Shown: in pieces, positions 1 through 9,100 of the stretch
Position numbering within the stretch: the first letter of the stretch is position 1
Layout of the letters: the number at the start of each line of letters is the position of its first letter
Assembly: GCF_052116585.1 (NCBI RefSeq)
Contig: NZ_JBQKKT010000002.1
Coordinates: 62,001 to 126,000, forward strand
Direction of reading: 5' to 3'
Source of the DNA: Luteococcus sp052116585
Lineage (GTDB): Bacteria; Actinomycetota; Actinomycetes; Propionibacteriales; Propionibacteriaceae
DNA: 64,000 bases
Position numbers and translations under genes: made by a program
The notes under the pieces: model-generated
Database searches by the model: none
What the model was told of the DNA's origin: nothing
Seen by the model: only the letters and a program-made list of their open reading frames with translations

Positions 1-955
1 CTCCGACGAGGGCGGTTTCGATGACAAGTCGTTCAACCAGACCTCGCACGATGGCCTGACCAAGGCCAAGTCCGAGCTGGGCATCCAGACCGGCGAGATG
101 CAGTCCGCCACCCCGAACGACTTCGCCAAGAACATCAACGCGATGGTGGCCGCCAAGTGCAACATCATCGTGACCGTCGGCTTCATGCTGGGCGACGCCA
201 CCGTGGCCGCCGCCAAGGCCAATCCCGACGTGCAGTTCGCCATCGTCGACTGGAATGACGCCGCCAAGACCGCCGGCCTGAAGAATCTCAAGCCCCTGAT
301 CTTCAACACCGCCGAGCCGAGCTTCATGGCGGGCTACACCGCGGCTGCCATGAGCAAGACCGGCTCGGTGGGCACCCTGGGTGGCATGAACATCCCGACG
401 GTGACGATCTTCATGGACGGCTTCCACCAGGGGGCCACCTACTACAACACCCAGAAGGGCAAGAGCGTCAAGGTGCTCGGCTGGGATCCGAAGAATCCCA
501 AGGGCGGCCAGTTTGTCGGCAGCTTCGGCGACGTCGCCGGCGGCAGCCGCATCGCGAGCACCCTGACCAGCCAGGGTGCCGACGTGATCTTCCCGGTGGC
601 CGGGCCTGCCGGTGAGGGCGCGCTGCAGGTGGCGAAGAAGTCCGGTGGCAAGGTCAACGCCGTCTGGGTGGACACCGATGGCTGCGTCTCCAGCGCCAGC
701 TACTGCTCGAACATCATGACCTCGGTGCAGAAGGCCATGGACGTCGCCGTCTTCGACGCCATCAAGGCAGCCAAGGACGGCAGCTTCAGCGCCGACCCCT
801 ACGTCGGCAACCTGGAGAATGACGGCGTGAAGCTGGCCGACTTCCACGAGTTCGACTCCAAGGTGCCCGCCGAGCTCAAGGGCGAGCTCGAGACCATCAA
901 GGGCGACATCGTCTCCGGCAAGATCAAGATCGAGTCGGCTTCGCAGCCGAAGTGA
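1..955 (+). CDS. BMP-family nucleoside-binding lipoprotein of an ABC importer (5' truncated by window edge)
   Basis: This is the C-terminal part (about 317 residues) of a Bmp/Med-type periplasmic-binding protein. The reading frame is open from the first bases, so the signal peptide and lipobox lie outside the window. The visible N-terminus carries the family's conserved block DEGGFDDKSFNQTSHDGL, followed by the ligand-domain pattern of alternating beta strands (for example IIVTVGFMLGD, SVGTLGGMNIPTV). Members of the family bind purine and pyrimidine nucleosides outside the membrane and hand them to a two-permease, double-ATPase importer. Exactly those three genes follow downstream in order, and cytidine deaminase comes next, so nucleoside uptake is the likely role. 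The exact ligand is not readable from the sequence. Confidence 0.93.
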   Translation, partial: SDEGGFDDKSFNQTSHDGLTKAKSELGIQTGEMQSATPNDFAKNINAMVAAKCNIIVTVGFMLGDATVAAAKANPDVQFAIVDWNDAAKTAGLKNLKPLIFNTAEPSFMAGYTAAAMSKTGSVGTLGGMNIPTVTIFMDGFHQGATYYNTQKGKSVKVLGWDPKNPKGGQFVGSFGDVAGGSRIASTLTSQGADVIFPVAGPAGEGALQVAKKSGGKVNAVWVDTDGCVSSASYCSNIMTSVQKAMDVAVFDAIKAAKDGSFSADPYVGNLENDGVKLADFHEFDSKVPAELKGELETIKGDIVSGKIKIESASQPK

Positions 956-1013
956 TCCCCTAGGCTCGCCACCATCGCGTCGAGCGGGTGACGAGCCGAA
1001 CCAGACCACTGTT

Positions 1014-1044
1014 CCCCGCCGCCCGGCAGGTCCGGGCGGCGGGG
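1014..1044 (+). terminator. Strong GC hairpin between binding protein and ATPase genes
   Basis: A perfect 13-bp stem (1014-1026 pairs with 1032-1044) has a 5-nt loop and lies 59 bp after the binding-protein stop. No U-run follows, as is common in high-GC bacteria. It probably acts as a partial terminator or mRNA 3'-end stabiliser, keeping the binding protein in excess over the membrane components. The stem is directly visible; the role is inferred from similar intercistronic hairpins in ABC importer operons. Confidence 0.65.
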
Positions 1045-1079
1045 CCGTGTCCTGACGACGAGTGTGGGAGTATGCCCCT

Positions 1080-2657
1080 GTGATCGATCCAATCACTGTC
1101 AACGCCGACGCTGGCGCTCGGGCCGGGGCCGGCCTGCAGCTGCGTGGCATCACCAAGCGCTTCGGCAGCCTGGTGGCCAATGACCACATCGACCTGGACA
1201 TTCGCCCGGGTGAGATCCACTGCCTGCTGGGCGAGAATGGCGCCGGCAAGTCCACCCTGATGAATGTCCTGTACGGCCTCCTGCAGGCCGACGAGGGGCA
1301 GATCACCGTGGACGGTCAGGAGCTGCACCTGGACAATCCGAAGCAGGCCATGGCGGCCGGCATCGGCATGGTGCACCAGCACTTCATGCTGGTGGAGGTC
1401 TTCAGCGTCGCGGAGAACCTGGTGCTCGGCCGCGAGCAGGGCATGGCGGGCACCGTGGACATGGGGGCCGCGCGCCGCCGTGTCCGGGAACTTTCGGACC
1501 GCTACAAGCTCCAGGTGGATCCCGATGCCGTCATCGAGAACCTCCCGGTGGGCATCCAGCAGCGCGTGGAGATCCTCAAGGCCCTGGCCAATGACGCCAA
1601 GTACCTGATCTTCGACGAGCCGACCGCAGTTCTGACTCCGCAGGAGATCGACGAGCTGATGGCCGTCATGCAGGCCCTGCGTGATGAGGGCAAGGCGATC
1701 GTCTTCATCACCCACAAGCTGCGCGAGGTGCGCGCCATCGCCGACCGGATCACGGTCATCCGACGCGGCAAGGTGGTGGGCGAGGGCAGCCCCGACATGA
1801 CCGAGGCCCAGCTCGCCGAGTTGATGGTGGGCCGCGCCGTGCAGCTTCGCGTGGACAAGGATGCCCCGCAGCTGGGCGCCGAACGTCTGCAGGTGGAGGA
1901 CCTCGTCGTCGCGGCCCCGTCCGGTGCCGTCATGGTGGACCACGTGGACCTGAGCGTGCGGGGCGGCGAGATCCTGTGCCTGGCCGGTGTCCAGGGCAAT
2001 GGTCAGACGGAGCTGGCACAGGCGATGCTCGGCACCACCCCGGTCACCAGCGGTCGGATCGTCGTCGACGGCAAGGACGTGACGCGCCTGACCCCCAAGC
2101 AGAGCCTGGAGGCGGGCATCGGCTTCGTGCCCGAGGACCGACAGAAGGACGGTTTCGTCGGCCCCTTCAGCGTGGCCGAGAACCTGGTGCTCAACCACGT
2201 GGATGACTACGCCCACGGACTGGCCCTGGACATGGGGCGCATCCACGCGAATGCCCTCGAACGCGTCGACGAGTTCGACATTCGCACCAATGGTGTGGAC
2301 CTGCCCGTGGCCAGTCTCTCGGGCGGCAACCAGCAGAAGGTGGTCCTGGCTCGTGAACTGAGCCGTCCGCTGAGCCTGTTGGTGGCGAATCAGCCCACGC
2401 GTGGTGTCGACGTGGGTGCCATCGAGTTCCTGCATGGCCGCATCGTGGCCGAGCGGGACCGGGGAACCGCAGTCGTGATCGTCTCCACCGAGCTCGACGA
2501 GGTGGTGGCCCTGGCGGATCGGATCGCCGTGATGTACCGAGGCCGGATCGTCGGCATCGTGCCGCCCGACACCCCGCGTGACGCCTTGGGCCTGATGATG
2601 GCCGGCGTCCCCGAAGCAGAGGCGCTTGCCGCCGTGCAGGAAGGAGAGCGCGCATGA
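1080..2657 (+). CDS. Nucleoside ABC importer, double-domain ATP-binding protein
   Basis: A 525-residue tandem ATPase of the sugar/nucleoside (RbsA/NupO-like) class. Domain 1 has the Walker A motif GENGAGKST, a relaxed signature (LPVGIQQRVEIL) and Walker B YLIFDEPTAVL. Domain 2 has a degenerate Walker A (GVQGNGQTEL) with a canonical signature LSGGNQQKVVLAREL. This asymmetry is normal in the family, where only one site hydrolyses ATP efficiently. I chose GTG 1080 because GGGAG at 1066-1070 is correctly placed for it; an in-frame GTG at 1062 would add six residues. The stop overlaps the next start (ATGA at 2654), indicating translational coupling with the first permease. Confidence 0.93.
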   Translation: MIDPITVNADAGARAGAGLQLRGITKRFGSLVANDHIDLDIRPGEIHCLLGENGAGKSTLMNVLYGLLQADEGQITVDGQELHLDNPKQAMAAGIGMVHQHFMLVEVFSVAENLVLGREQGMAGTVDMGAARRRVRELSDRYKLQVDPDAVIENLPVGIQQRVEILKALANDAKYLIFDEPTAVLTPQEIDELMAVMQALRDEGKAIVFITHKLREVRAIADRITVIRRGKVVGEGSPDMTEAQLAELMVGRAVQLRVDKDAPQLGAERLQVEDLVVAAPSGAVMVDHVDLSVRGGEILCLAGVQGNGQTELAQAMLGTTPVTSGRIVVDGKDVTRLTPKQSLEAGIGFVPEDRQKDGFVGPFSVAENLVLNHVDDYAHGLALDMGRIHANALERVDEFDIRTNGVDLPVASLSGGNQQKVVLARELSRPLSLLVANQPTRGVDVGAIEFLHGRIVAERDRGTAVVIVSTELDEVVALADRIAVMYRGRIVGIVPPDTPRDALGLMMAGVPEAEALAAVQEGERA

Positions 2658-3880
2658 GCACCCCCGCACCCGCGGCACACGAGTCGCGCCGGTTGAGCAT
2701 TCCCTGGGGCGAGGTGGTCACGATGTTGGCCGCCTTCTTCCTCGCCTTCCTGATTGGAGCGATCCTGATGGTCGCGGCGGATCCGGAGGTCAGCGGCAAG
2801 TGGGCCTACTTCTTTGATCGCCCCGGTGACGCGCTGGGTGCCTCATGGGAGAAGGTCTCCAGCGCCTATGGGGCATTGCTCGCCGGTTCGTTGGGCAGTT
2901 GGAAGGCGATCACGGAGACCACCGCCGCGGCGGCACCGCTGATCAGCGCCGGCCTGGGCATGACGCTCGCCTTCCGTGCCGGCCTGTTCAACATCGGTGC
3001 CCAGGGACAGGCCATCGTCGGTGCCACCCTGGCTGCCTATGTCGGTTTCAGCATCGCCGGTCTTCCGCTGGCCGTGCACCTGCCCCTGGCCGTCGTGCTC
3101 GGTGTGCTGGGCGGCGCGCTGTGGGGTGGCCTGGTGGGCTGGCTCAAGGCCACCACCGGTGCCCATGAGGTGATCGTCACGATCATGCTGAACTACGTGG
3201 CCTCCCTGGGGTTGGCCTGGTTGCTGACCACCAAGGCCTTCCTGCGTCCCGGCCGCAGCGATCCGATCGCCCCCGAGGTGGACTTCAGTGCCACCTTCCC
3301 GCGGCTCGAGGGTGGCCAGCTCCACCTGGGCTTCATCCTGGCGCTGCTCGCCGCGGCGGGTGTCTGGTGGTTGATGGAACGCTCGACGATCGGTTTCCGG
3401 ATCAAGGCCGTCGGTGCCAATCCCGACGCCGCGGCCACCGCCGGCATGAGCGTGCCGCGCACCACCATCATCGCGATGACGCTGTCCGGTGCCCTGGCGG
3501 GTCTGGCCGGCGTACAGGCCGCCCTGGGCCCCACCGAGTTCGGTCTGCCGACCCCGCTGTCCGCCGGTCTGGTGGGAACGATCGGTTTCGACGCGATCAC
3601 CGTCGCGCTGCTCGGCCGTTCCAAGCCCTTCGGCACGGTGCTCGCCGGCCTGCTCTTCGGTGCCATGCACGCCGGAGGTCTGGCCATGCAGTCCCAGGCG
3701 GACACCCCGCTGACCCTCACCACGGTGCTGCAGGCGCTGATCGTGATGTTCGTCGCCGCACCCATGCTGGTCCGCACGCTGGTGCCCTTCCTCAAGGCGC
3801 GCAAGGCGAAGCCCACGTCGCTGGTGGGTGAGGCCGGTGCCGCCCAGCTTGAGTCCGCACAGGCAGGAGCCAAGGCATGA
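2654..3880 (+). CDS. Nucleoside ABC importer permease 1
   Basis: A 408-residue inner-membrane permease of the branched-chain/ribose type (BPD_transp_2), with about nine to ten hydrophobic segments starting near residue 25. The segment LISAGLGMTLAFRAGLFNIG is the hallmark of NupP/YufP-like permeases, and KAVGANPDAAATAGM is the family's cytoplasmic coupling region. It pairs with the next gene to form a heterodimeric channel for the nucleoside importer. Both ends overlap neighbours by 4 bp (ATGA), so it is translated as part of the operon. The C-terminal roughly 30 residues are charged and cytoplasmic. Confidence 0.93.
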   Translation: MSTPAPAAHESRRLSIPWGEVVTMLAAFFLAFLIGAILMVAADPEVSGKWAYFFDRPGDALGASWEKVSSAYGALLAGSLGSWKAITETTAAAAPLISAGLGMTLAFRAGLFNIGAQGQAIVGATLAAYVGFSIAGLPLAVHLPLAVVLGVLGGALWGGLVGWLKATTGAHEVIVTIMLNYVASLGLAWLLTTKAFLRPGRSDPIAPEVDFSATFPRLEGGQLHLGFILALLAAAGVWWLMERSTIGFRIKAVGANPDAAATAGMSVPRTTIIAMTLSGALAGLAGVQAALGPTEFGLPTPLSAGLVGTIGFDAITVALLGRSKPFGTVLAGLLFGAMHAGGLAMQSQADTPLTLTTVLQALIVMFVAAPMLVRTLVPFLKARKAKPTSLVGEAGAAQLESAQAGAKA

Positions 3881-3936
3881 GGGCCACCAGGTTTCCGCAG
3901 AACTCCGGTCAGCTGACCGGCAAGGAAGACGCACCG

Positions 3937-5232
3937 ATGACCGCACCCGCCCAGTCCACTGACGAGATCGTCCTGCGCACCACGGAGAGCGCCGCTGCGC
4001 GCCGAAGCCGCACCACAACGGGCGCCCTGGTCTCGCTCTTCGGCCTTCTGCTGCTCGGGCTGGCCTTCAGCGCCAAGGGCTCGGCTCGCTTCGCGCTGTC
4101 GGATGCCTTCGATCCCAAGCAGCTGCCCACCATCGCGGTTCCCGGCATGCCCACCGTCCTGGTGTGTGGCCTGGTGACGCTGCTGGCCGGCCTGGGCTAC
4201 CTGTCCGGCCGCATGCACGGTCGCCTGCCCGCCATCGCCGGAACCTTGGCGGGCGTCGCCGTGATGATCGGATTCCTGGCCTGGGCCGCGGCGGGTCGCG
4301 ACCTTCCATTTCCGGTGAGCAACCAGCTCAGCGGCACGCTGGCGATCGCGACCCCACTGGTCCTGGGCGCCTTGGCGGGCGTTCTGTGCGAGCGAGCCGG
4401 CGTGGTGAACGTGGCGATCGAGGGCCAGTTCCTCGTCGCGGCCTTTGCCGCCGGAGTCGCGGGCTCCGTGACCAAGTCCATCCCCGTGGCGCTGGTGGCT
4501 GCTGTCATCGCCGGTGTCCTGATGGCCGCGCTGCTGGCCCTGTTCACCATCACCTACCTGGTGGACCAGGTGGTCATGGGCGTGGTGATCAACCTCTTCG
4601 CAGCCGGCATCACGGGCTTCCTCTTCGACCAGTTGATCCAGCCCCAGTCGAGCACCCTGAACCAGTCACCGCAGATGCAGCCCATCCCGATCCCGGGCCT
4701 GTCCGAGCTGCCCTTCTTTGGGCCGGTCCTGTTCAACCAGACGGCCCTGGTCTACCTGGCCGTGGCCAGCGTTGTCCTGGTCTGGTTCCTGCTGTACCGC
4801 ACCAAGTGGGGTCTGCACGTGCGGGCCGTCGGCGAGCACCCCAAGGCCGCCGACACCGTGGGCATCAACGTGGCGCGCACCCGGTGGGCCGCAGTGCTGG
4901 CCGGCGGAGTCTTCGCAGGTCTGGGTGGCGCCTTCTTCACGGTGGGCTCCACCGGTGCCTTCGCGAAGGACATCACGGTGGGCAACGGCTTCATCGCCCT
5001 CGCGGCGGTGATCATGGGCCGCTGGCACCCCGTGCTGGCAGCGCTGATGGCCATCTTCTTCGGCTTCGTGAAGCAGATGGCCTCGCAACTCTCGACCCTG
5101 AACACGCCCGCTCCGAGCCAACTGCTCTTGATGCTGCCCTATCTGGCGACGGTCATCGCCGTCGCTGGCCTGGTGGGCAGGGTGCGCGGACCAGCGGCTT
5201 CGGGCACTCCCTATGTGAAGGAGGGCCACTGA
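3937..5232 (+). CDS. Nucleoside ABC importer permease 2
   Basis: A 431-residue permease paralogous to the previous one. It has the conserved segments GVLCERAGVVNVAIEGQFL and RAVGEHPKAADTVGI typical of NupQ/YufQ-like proteins. I prefer ATG 3937, preceded by AAGGAAG at 3922-3928, over the in-frame ATG at 3877 that overlaps the upstream stop; the longer form would add 20 polar residues with no family resemblance. About ten membrane segments are visible. Its stop is followed after one base by the cytidine deaminase start, linking transport to nucleoside salvage in one transcript. Confidence 0.92.
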   Translation: MTAPAQSTDEIVLRTTESAAARRSRTTTGALVSLFGLLLLGLAFSAKGSARFALSDAFDPKQLPTIAVPGMPTVLVCGLVTLLAGLGYLSGRMHGRLPAIAGTLAGVAVMIGFLAWAAAGRDLPFPVSNQLSGTLAIATPLVLGALAGVLCERAGVVNVAIEGQFLVAAFAAGVAGSVTKSIPVALVAAVIAGVLMAALLALFTITYLVDQVVMGVVINLFAAGITGFLFDQLIQPQSSTLNQSPQMQPIPIPGLSELPFFGPVLFNQTALVYLAVASVVLVWFLLYRTKWGLHVRAVGEHPKAADTVGINVARTRWAAVLAGGVFAGLGGAFFTVGSTGAFAKDITVGNGFIALAAVIMGRWHPVLAALMAIFFGFVKQMASQLSTLNTPAPSQLLLMLPYLATVIAVAGLVGRVRGPAASGTPYVKEGH

Positions 5233-5233
5233 G

Positions 5234-5626
5234 ATGGAGCCATGGGTTGACTGGGACCTGCTGCGCCGTCGTGCCCGTGAATTGTGTGATCGGGCCTACG
5301 CCCCGTACTCGAACTATCGCGTGGGGGCAGCCGCGCTCGTGGACGACGGGCGGATCGTCGCTGGCTGCAATGTGGAGAATGCCGGGTACGGGGTCACCCT
5401 GTGCGCCGAATGCGGGCTGGTGAGTGACCTCGTCGGCGGTGGTGGGGGCCGTCTGCTCGCCTTCACCTGCTGCAATGGCAAGGGTGAGGTCATCATGCCT
5501 TGTGGGCGGTGCCGCCAGCTGCTGTTCGAGCACGGGGGCAGTGAACTCCTGGTGGAGACGCCCCGCGGCATTCTTCCGATGCGGGAGGTCCTGCCGCAGG
5601 CCTTCGGGCCTGACGCCCTGGCCTGA
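5234..5626 (+). CDS. cdd: Cytidine deaminase
   Basis: A 130-residue enzyme, the normal size for the homotetrameric zinc form. It deaminates cytidine and deoxycytidine to uridine and deoxyuridine in the cytoplasm. The active-site block is NVENAGYGVTLCAE, with the zinc Cys and catalytic Glu in CAE, and the second zinc site is PCGRCRQLL with two Cys ligands. The three-Cys arrangement marks the tetrameric class. The gene begins one base after the second permease stop, so it belongs to the nucleoside-import operon. The deaminated product would be a substrate for uridine kinase or phosphorylase. Confidence 0.95.
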   Translation: MEPWVDWDLLRRRARELCDRAYAPYSNYRVGAAALVDDGRIVAGCNVENAGYGVTLCAECGLVSDLVGGGGGRLLAFTCCNGKGEVIMPCGRCRQLLFEHGGSELLVETPRGILPMREVLPQAFGPDALA

Positions 5627-5635
5627 GGGAGGCCG

Positions 5636-7753
5636 TCAGTTCTTGGCTCGGCCGGGTGTACGGGCGAGCTCATCGGCCAAGACCGGCGCGAGGATGCGCG
5701 AGGTAGCAGACGTGACATGGGTGTGGTCTCGGTAGAGGACATGGTTCCGGGTCACCATCGGACAACCCTGATGGAGGCACAGGATCGTCGAGAGATCGGC
5801 GTAGCGGCCCCCGGTGTCCGCCACCAGCCGCTGGCTCGTCCGCTCGGCCTGGGCAACCTCAGCGATGCGGTGCGGCACCAGACAGTTCTGGGCATCGGTG
5901 GCGTGCTCGCTCAGACAGTTCCCCGCAGCGGGAAGGTCCGAGATCTTGGGGGAGTACGACGGGTTGTCACCCAGATAGAGGATCCGCGAGGCGGCGGGAA
6001 TCGCCCCCAGCAGATCGACCATCCCACGTTGCCAGCGCTGGTGGAAACCTGCCGGGTTCGGGGACAGGACCTGGTACTGGGTGATCGTCTGAGCCACCAC
6101 GACGACCTCCGGCTCGACCTCCGCGAGGCTGCGACGGGCGGCCTGACGGAATGCGTCGCACTCGGCCGCGGACTCCTCGTCGCGGTCACTGGGGATCTCG
6201 CCGGGATCGGCAGCGGGGCAGGAGTTGCCCACCAGGGCCAGGACCCGGTAGTGCTCCTGGCGGCCAATGGCGTCCCACGCGTGCCACCACTGGCTGGCGT
6301 GGGAGTCCCCCAGCAGGACGAGGGTCCTTTCGGCTGCACGATCACCGCCCCAACAGGCCTCGTTCTGCAGGGCATTCACGTCTCCTGAGCAGCCGTTGGT
6401 CTGCACCTCGGTGAGGTCATGCTCCAGCTTGTTGATGGGAGGGGTCATCCGAGTGGGGGTCACCAGCCGGCCGGCGGCTGTGACCGACTCATTGGCGTAG
6501 TCCGCTCGAATGGGGGCCGGAACCGCGGCCAGCCGACGATCGAGTGCGGGGATGCGTACTGAACTGGACTGCCCCGACAGACCCCTGTCGGCATGCACGG
6601 TCGCCCCGGCCGTCACCAGGGTGAGCACCAGCGTCGTGGCGGCGCTGGTCAGGTAGATGGCACGTCTGCGGCCCTGCAGGGACATCCGCTGGAGGGGATC
6701 CTCGACGAGGACGTGGCTGGCCCATGCCACCAGCACCGCAATTCCGGCGAGGGCGAGGCGGGCTGCCAGCGGCAGCTGTGAACCATGGATGGCGGCAGGC
6801 AGCACCAGGATGGGCCAGTGCCACAGGTACAGGGAATAGGAGATGTCACCCAGCCAGACCATGAAGCGGTTCTCCAGCACCACGCGGGACAGGGGCGTGG
6901 TCCCGTGCTGACCGGCGACGAGCATGGCACCGGCGCCCAGAACAGATGGCACTGCTGCCCACCCGGGGAAGACGGTGCTGGCGTCCAGGAGCACCACGGA
7001 CGCGAGGATGGACAGGCCACCAGCCATGAGCAGGCGGGTGCGGGCCCGCATGTCGAGCCGTGCCCCGAGGGCAGGCAGACAGGCCAGCAGGGCGCCCACC
7101 CCCAGCTCCCAGGAACGAGTGTGGAGCAGGTAGTACGACGGGGTGGGGAATCGGGGCGTCAGGACGACTGCCAGGGCGAAGGACCCCAGCACCACGGGCA
7201 GCAAGGCCATGGCCACTCGTCGTCGGGCGCGCGTGACGCGACCCCTGCTGACCAGGAGGACGAGCAGCGGCCACAGCAGGTAGAACTGCTCCTCCACCGC
7301 CAGCGACCAGAAGTGCAGCACGGGGGAGGGCGCCGCGTCGGCGAAGTAGCCCTGGATGTCACCCGCGAGAACGAAATTGGCCACGTACAACAAGGTGCCG
7401 AGCAGGTGGGGCCCGAATCGGGAGGTGTAGAGCGGAGGTAGCGCCAGCAGCATCGTCAGCAGGGTGACTGCGAGCACCAGCAGATAGACCGGTGCCAGCC
7501 GCTTGAGGCGTCGGGCATAGAAGTCCAGGAGATTGACCCGCCCGGTCTGTTCCACCTCACGCAGCAGGACCCCGGTGATCAGGAATCCGGACACCACGAA
7601 GAAGACGTCCACGCCGACGAACCCGCCATCCAACCCGGGAATTCCTGCATGGAAGAGCAGTACCGAGCCCACCGCCATTGCCCGCAGGCCCTGGATGTCG
7701 GGCCTGAAGCCCTTCTTTCGCTGCGGACTGCTGGTTGGAGTGGAAGGATGCAC
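5636..7753 (-). CDS. Membrane O-acyltransferase with SGNH domain (OafA family)
   Basis: A 705-residue two-domain protein. Residues from about 14 to 370 form a ten-helix acyltransferase-3 domain starting with RPDIQGLRAM, which transports an acyl group across the membrane. The C-terminal part is an extracytoplasmic SGNH esterase/transferase with the nucleophile block VLLGDSHASQWW and a terminal DHTHVT (Asp-x-x-His). Such fusions O-acetylate peptidoglycan, teichoic acids or other surface sugars. Translation starts at GTG 7753. The gene is convergent with cdd, only 9 bp away, and divergent from adenosine deaminase. The acceptor sugar cannot be deduced. Confidence 0.9.
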   Translation of the reverse strand: MHPSTPTSSPQRKKGFRPDIQGLRAMAVGSVLLFHAGIPGLDGGFVGVDVFFVVSGFLITGVLLREVEQTGRVNLLDFYARRLKRLAPVYLLVLAVTLLTMLLALPPLYTSRFGPHLLGTLLYVANFVLAGDIQGYFADAAPSPVLHFWSLAVEEQFYLLWPLLVLLVSRGRVTRARRRVAMALLPVVLGSFALAVVLTPRFPTPSYYLLHTRSWELGVGALLACLPALGARLDMRARTRLLMAGGLSILASVVLLDASTVFPGWAAVPSVLGAGAMLVAGQHGTTPLSRVVLENRFMVWLGDISYSLYLWHWPILVLPAAIHGSQLPLAARLALAGIAVLVAWASHVLVEDPLQRMSLQGRRRAIYLTSAATTLVLTLVTAGATVHADRGLSGQSSSVRIPALDRRLAAVPAPIRADYANESVTAAGRLVTPTRMTPPINKLEHDLTEVQTNGCSGDVNALQNEACWGGDRAAERTLVLLGDSHASQWWHAWDAIGRQEHYRVLALVGNSCPAADPGEIPSDRDEESAAECDAFRQAARRSLAEVEPEVVVVAQTITQYQVLSPNPAGFHQRWQRGMVDLLGAIPAASRILYLGDNPSYSPKISDLPAAGNCLSEHATDAQNCLVPHRIAEVAQAERTSQRLVADTGGRYADLSTILCLHQGCPMVTRNHVLYRDHTHVTSATSRILAPVLADELARTPGRAKN

Positions 7754-7873
7754 GGGGGCCTGCCGGGGCTCGGGGACATGATGGCCTTGCCACGCTACCT
7801 TGGCGACATCGGGAAAGTTCGCAATCCGGATTCCCGGGCGTTATCGCAGCCATGTGCCAGCACAGGAGGTTCC

Positions 7874-8968
7874 ATGTCACCAGTCACGTCCGCAGCGTTG
7901 CGGCAGCTGCCGAAGGTGTCCCTGCACGACCATCTGGATGGGGGACTTCGGCCGCAGACGGTGATCGACCTGTGCCGTGAGAATGGGCATCCCTTGCCCA
8001 CCAAGGACGCCGAGGGTCTGCAGGAGTGGATCTTCCAACAGTGCGATGCAGGCAATCTGGTGGACTATCTCAAGCCCTTCGAGCTGACGGTCGGGGCCAT
8101 GCAGACCCCGGAGCAGTTGGCCCGCGTGGCCCATGAGTTCGTGCTGGACATGGCCCTCGACGGCGTGGTCTATGCCGAGACCCGATGGGCACCGGAGCTG
8201 CACCAACAGCGTGGGCTGGGGTTGAGCGAGGCGGTGCTGGCGGTCCGTGACGGGTTGGCGAGCGGAATGTCGGAGGCTGCCCGGCTGGGGACTCCGGTGG
8301 TGGCCCGCCAACTCCTGGTGAGCATGCGCCACCGGGAGCCGACGGTGACCATCGCGCAGTTGACCGTGGACCACCGGGATGACGGCGTCGCCGGTTTCGA
8401 CATCGCAGGGGCGGAGGAGGGCTTCCCACCCAGTCGGCATCGAGAGTCCTTCGAGCTGCTCAAGCGCAACAACGCCCACTTCACGATCCATGCCGGGGAG
8501 GCCTTTGGGCTGCCCAGCATCTGGGAGGCCGTCCAGCTGTGTGGAGCGGAGCGTCTGGGGCACGGCGTGCGCATCGTCGAGGACATTGACGTGACGGGGG
8601 ATCGGCCCGTGCTGGGGCCGCTCGCGGCCTATGTCCGGGACCGGCGCATCGCCCTGGAGCTCGCACCCACGTCCAATCTCCAGACGGGAATCGCCGCGAC
8701 GATGGCTGAGCATCCCATCGGGCTGCTCTTCGACCTGGGCTTCCGCGTGACGGTCAACTGCGACAACCGGCTGATGAGCCGCACCACGATGAGCGACGAG
8801 TTCGCGGCGGTGGCAGCCGCCTTCGGATGGGGCATCGACGACGTCGAACGCTGCACCATTTCTGCCATGCACTCCGCCTTCTGGGACCACCAGGAGCGAG
8901 AACGCATCATCTCGGAACTTGTCCGACCGGCCTATCGCCTTGTCAGGGACGAGATGGGCGAGTTGTGA
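7874..8968 (+). CDS. add: Adenosine deaminase
   Basis: A 364-residue metal-dependent TIM-barrel deaminase that converts adenosine and deoxyadenosine to inosine and deoxyinosine. Visible zinc and catalytic elements in order are SLHDHLDGGL (HxH), the IHAGE block with the metal His and catalytic Glu, LGHGVRI, TSNLQTG, and a C-terminal VNCDN in place of the usual S/N-x-DD-P, which keeps one Asp. AGGAGG at 7864-7869 fixes the start at ATG 7874, although the frame is open farther upstream. It fits the nucleoside-salvage theme of the preceding importer and cdd. Confidence 0.93.
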   Translation: MSPVTSAALRQLPKVSLHDHLDGGLRPQTVIDLCRENGHPLPTKDAEGLQEWIFQQCDAGNLVDYLKPFELTVGAMQTPEQLARVAHEFVLDMALDGVVYAETRWAPELHQQRGLGLSEAVLAVRDGLASGMSEAARLGTPVVARQLLVSMRHREPTVTIAQLTVDHRDDGVAGFDIAGAEEGFPPSRHRESFELLKRNNAHFTIHAGEAFGLPSIWEAVQLCGAERLGHGVRIVEDIDVTGDRPVLGPLAAYVRDRRIALELAPTSNLQTGIAATMAEHPIGLLFDLGFRVTVNCDNRLMSRTTMSDEFAAVAAAFGWGIDDVERCTISAMHSAFWDHQERERIISELVRPAYRLVRDEMGEL

Positions 8969-8973
8969 AGAAA

Positions 8974-8994
8974 CTTGAGCGTACCTCGCTCAGG
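8974..8994 (+). promoter_or_regulatory. HAIR-like operator (HspR binding site) upstream of hsp20
   Basis: CTTGAGC, seven bases, then GCTCAGG. This matches the HspR-associated inverted repeat of actinobacteria (CTTGAGT-N7-ACTCAAG) with a symmetric change at the inner position of each arm and one mismatch in the right arm. It sits six bases after the adenosine deaminase stop and 106 bp before the hsp20 start. The left arm could overlap a -35 (TTGAGC) paired with a weak -10, AATAGT at 9000-9005. HspR would repress hsp20 until heat shock. Confidence 0.75.
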
Positions 8995-9100
8995 GCGGGA
9001 ATAGTCTGGCTCCGAGCTTCGTTGGAACAAGTGACCGGCTCGCGAGGGCTGGCCACAACACCACAGGAGCAAGACCCCAGAACTGACAGGAGTGACTTTC

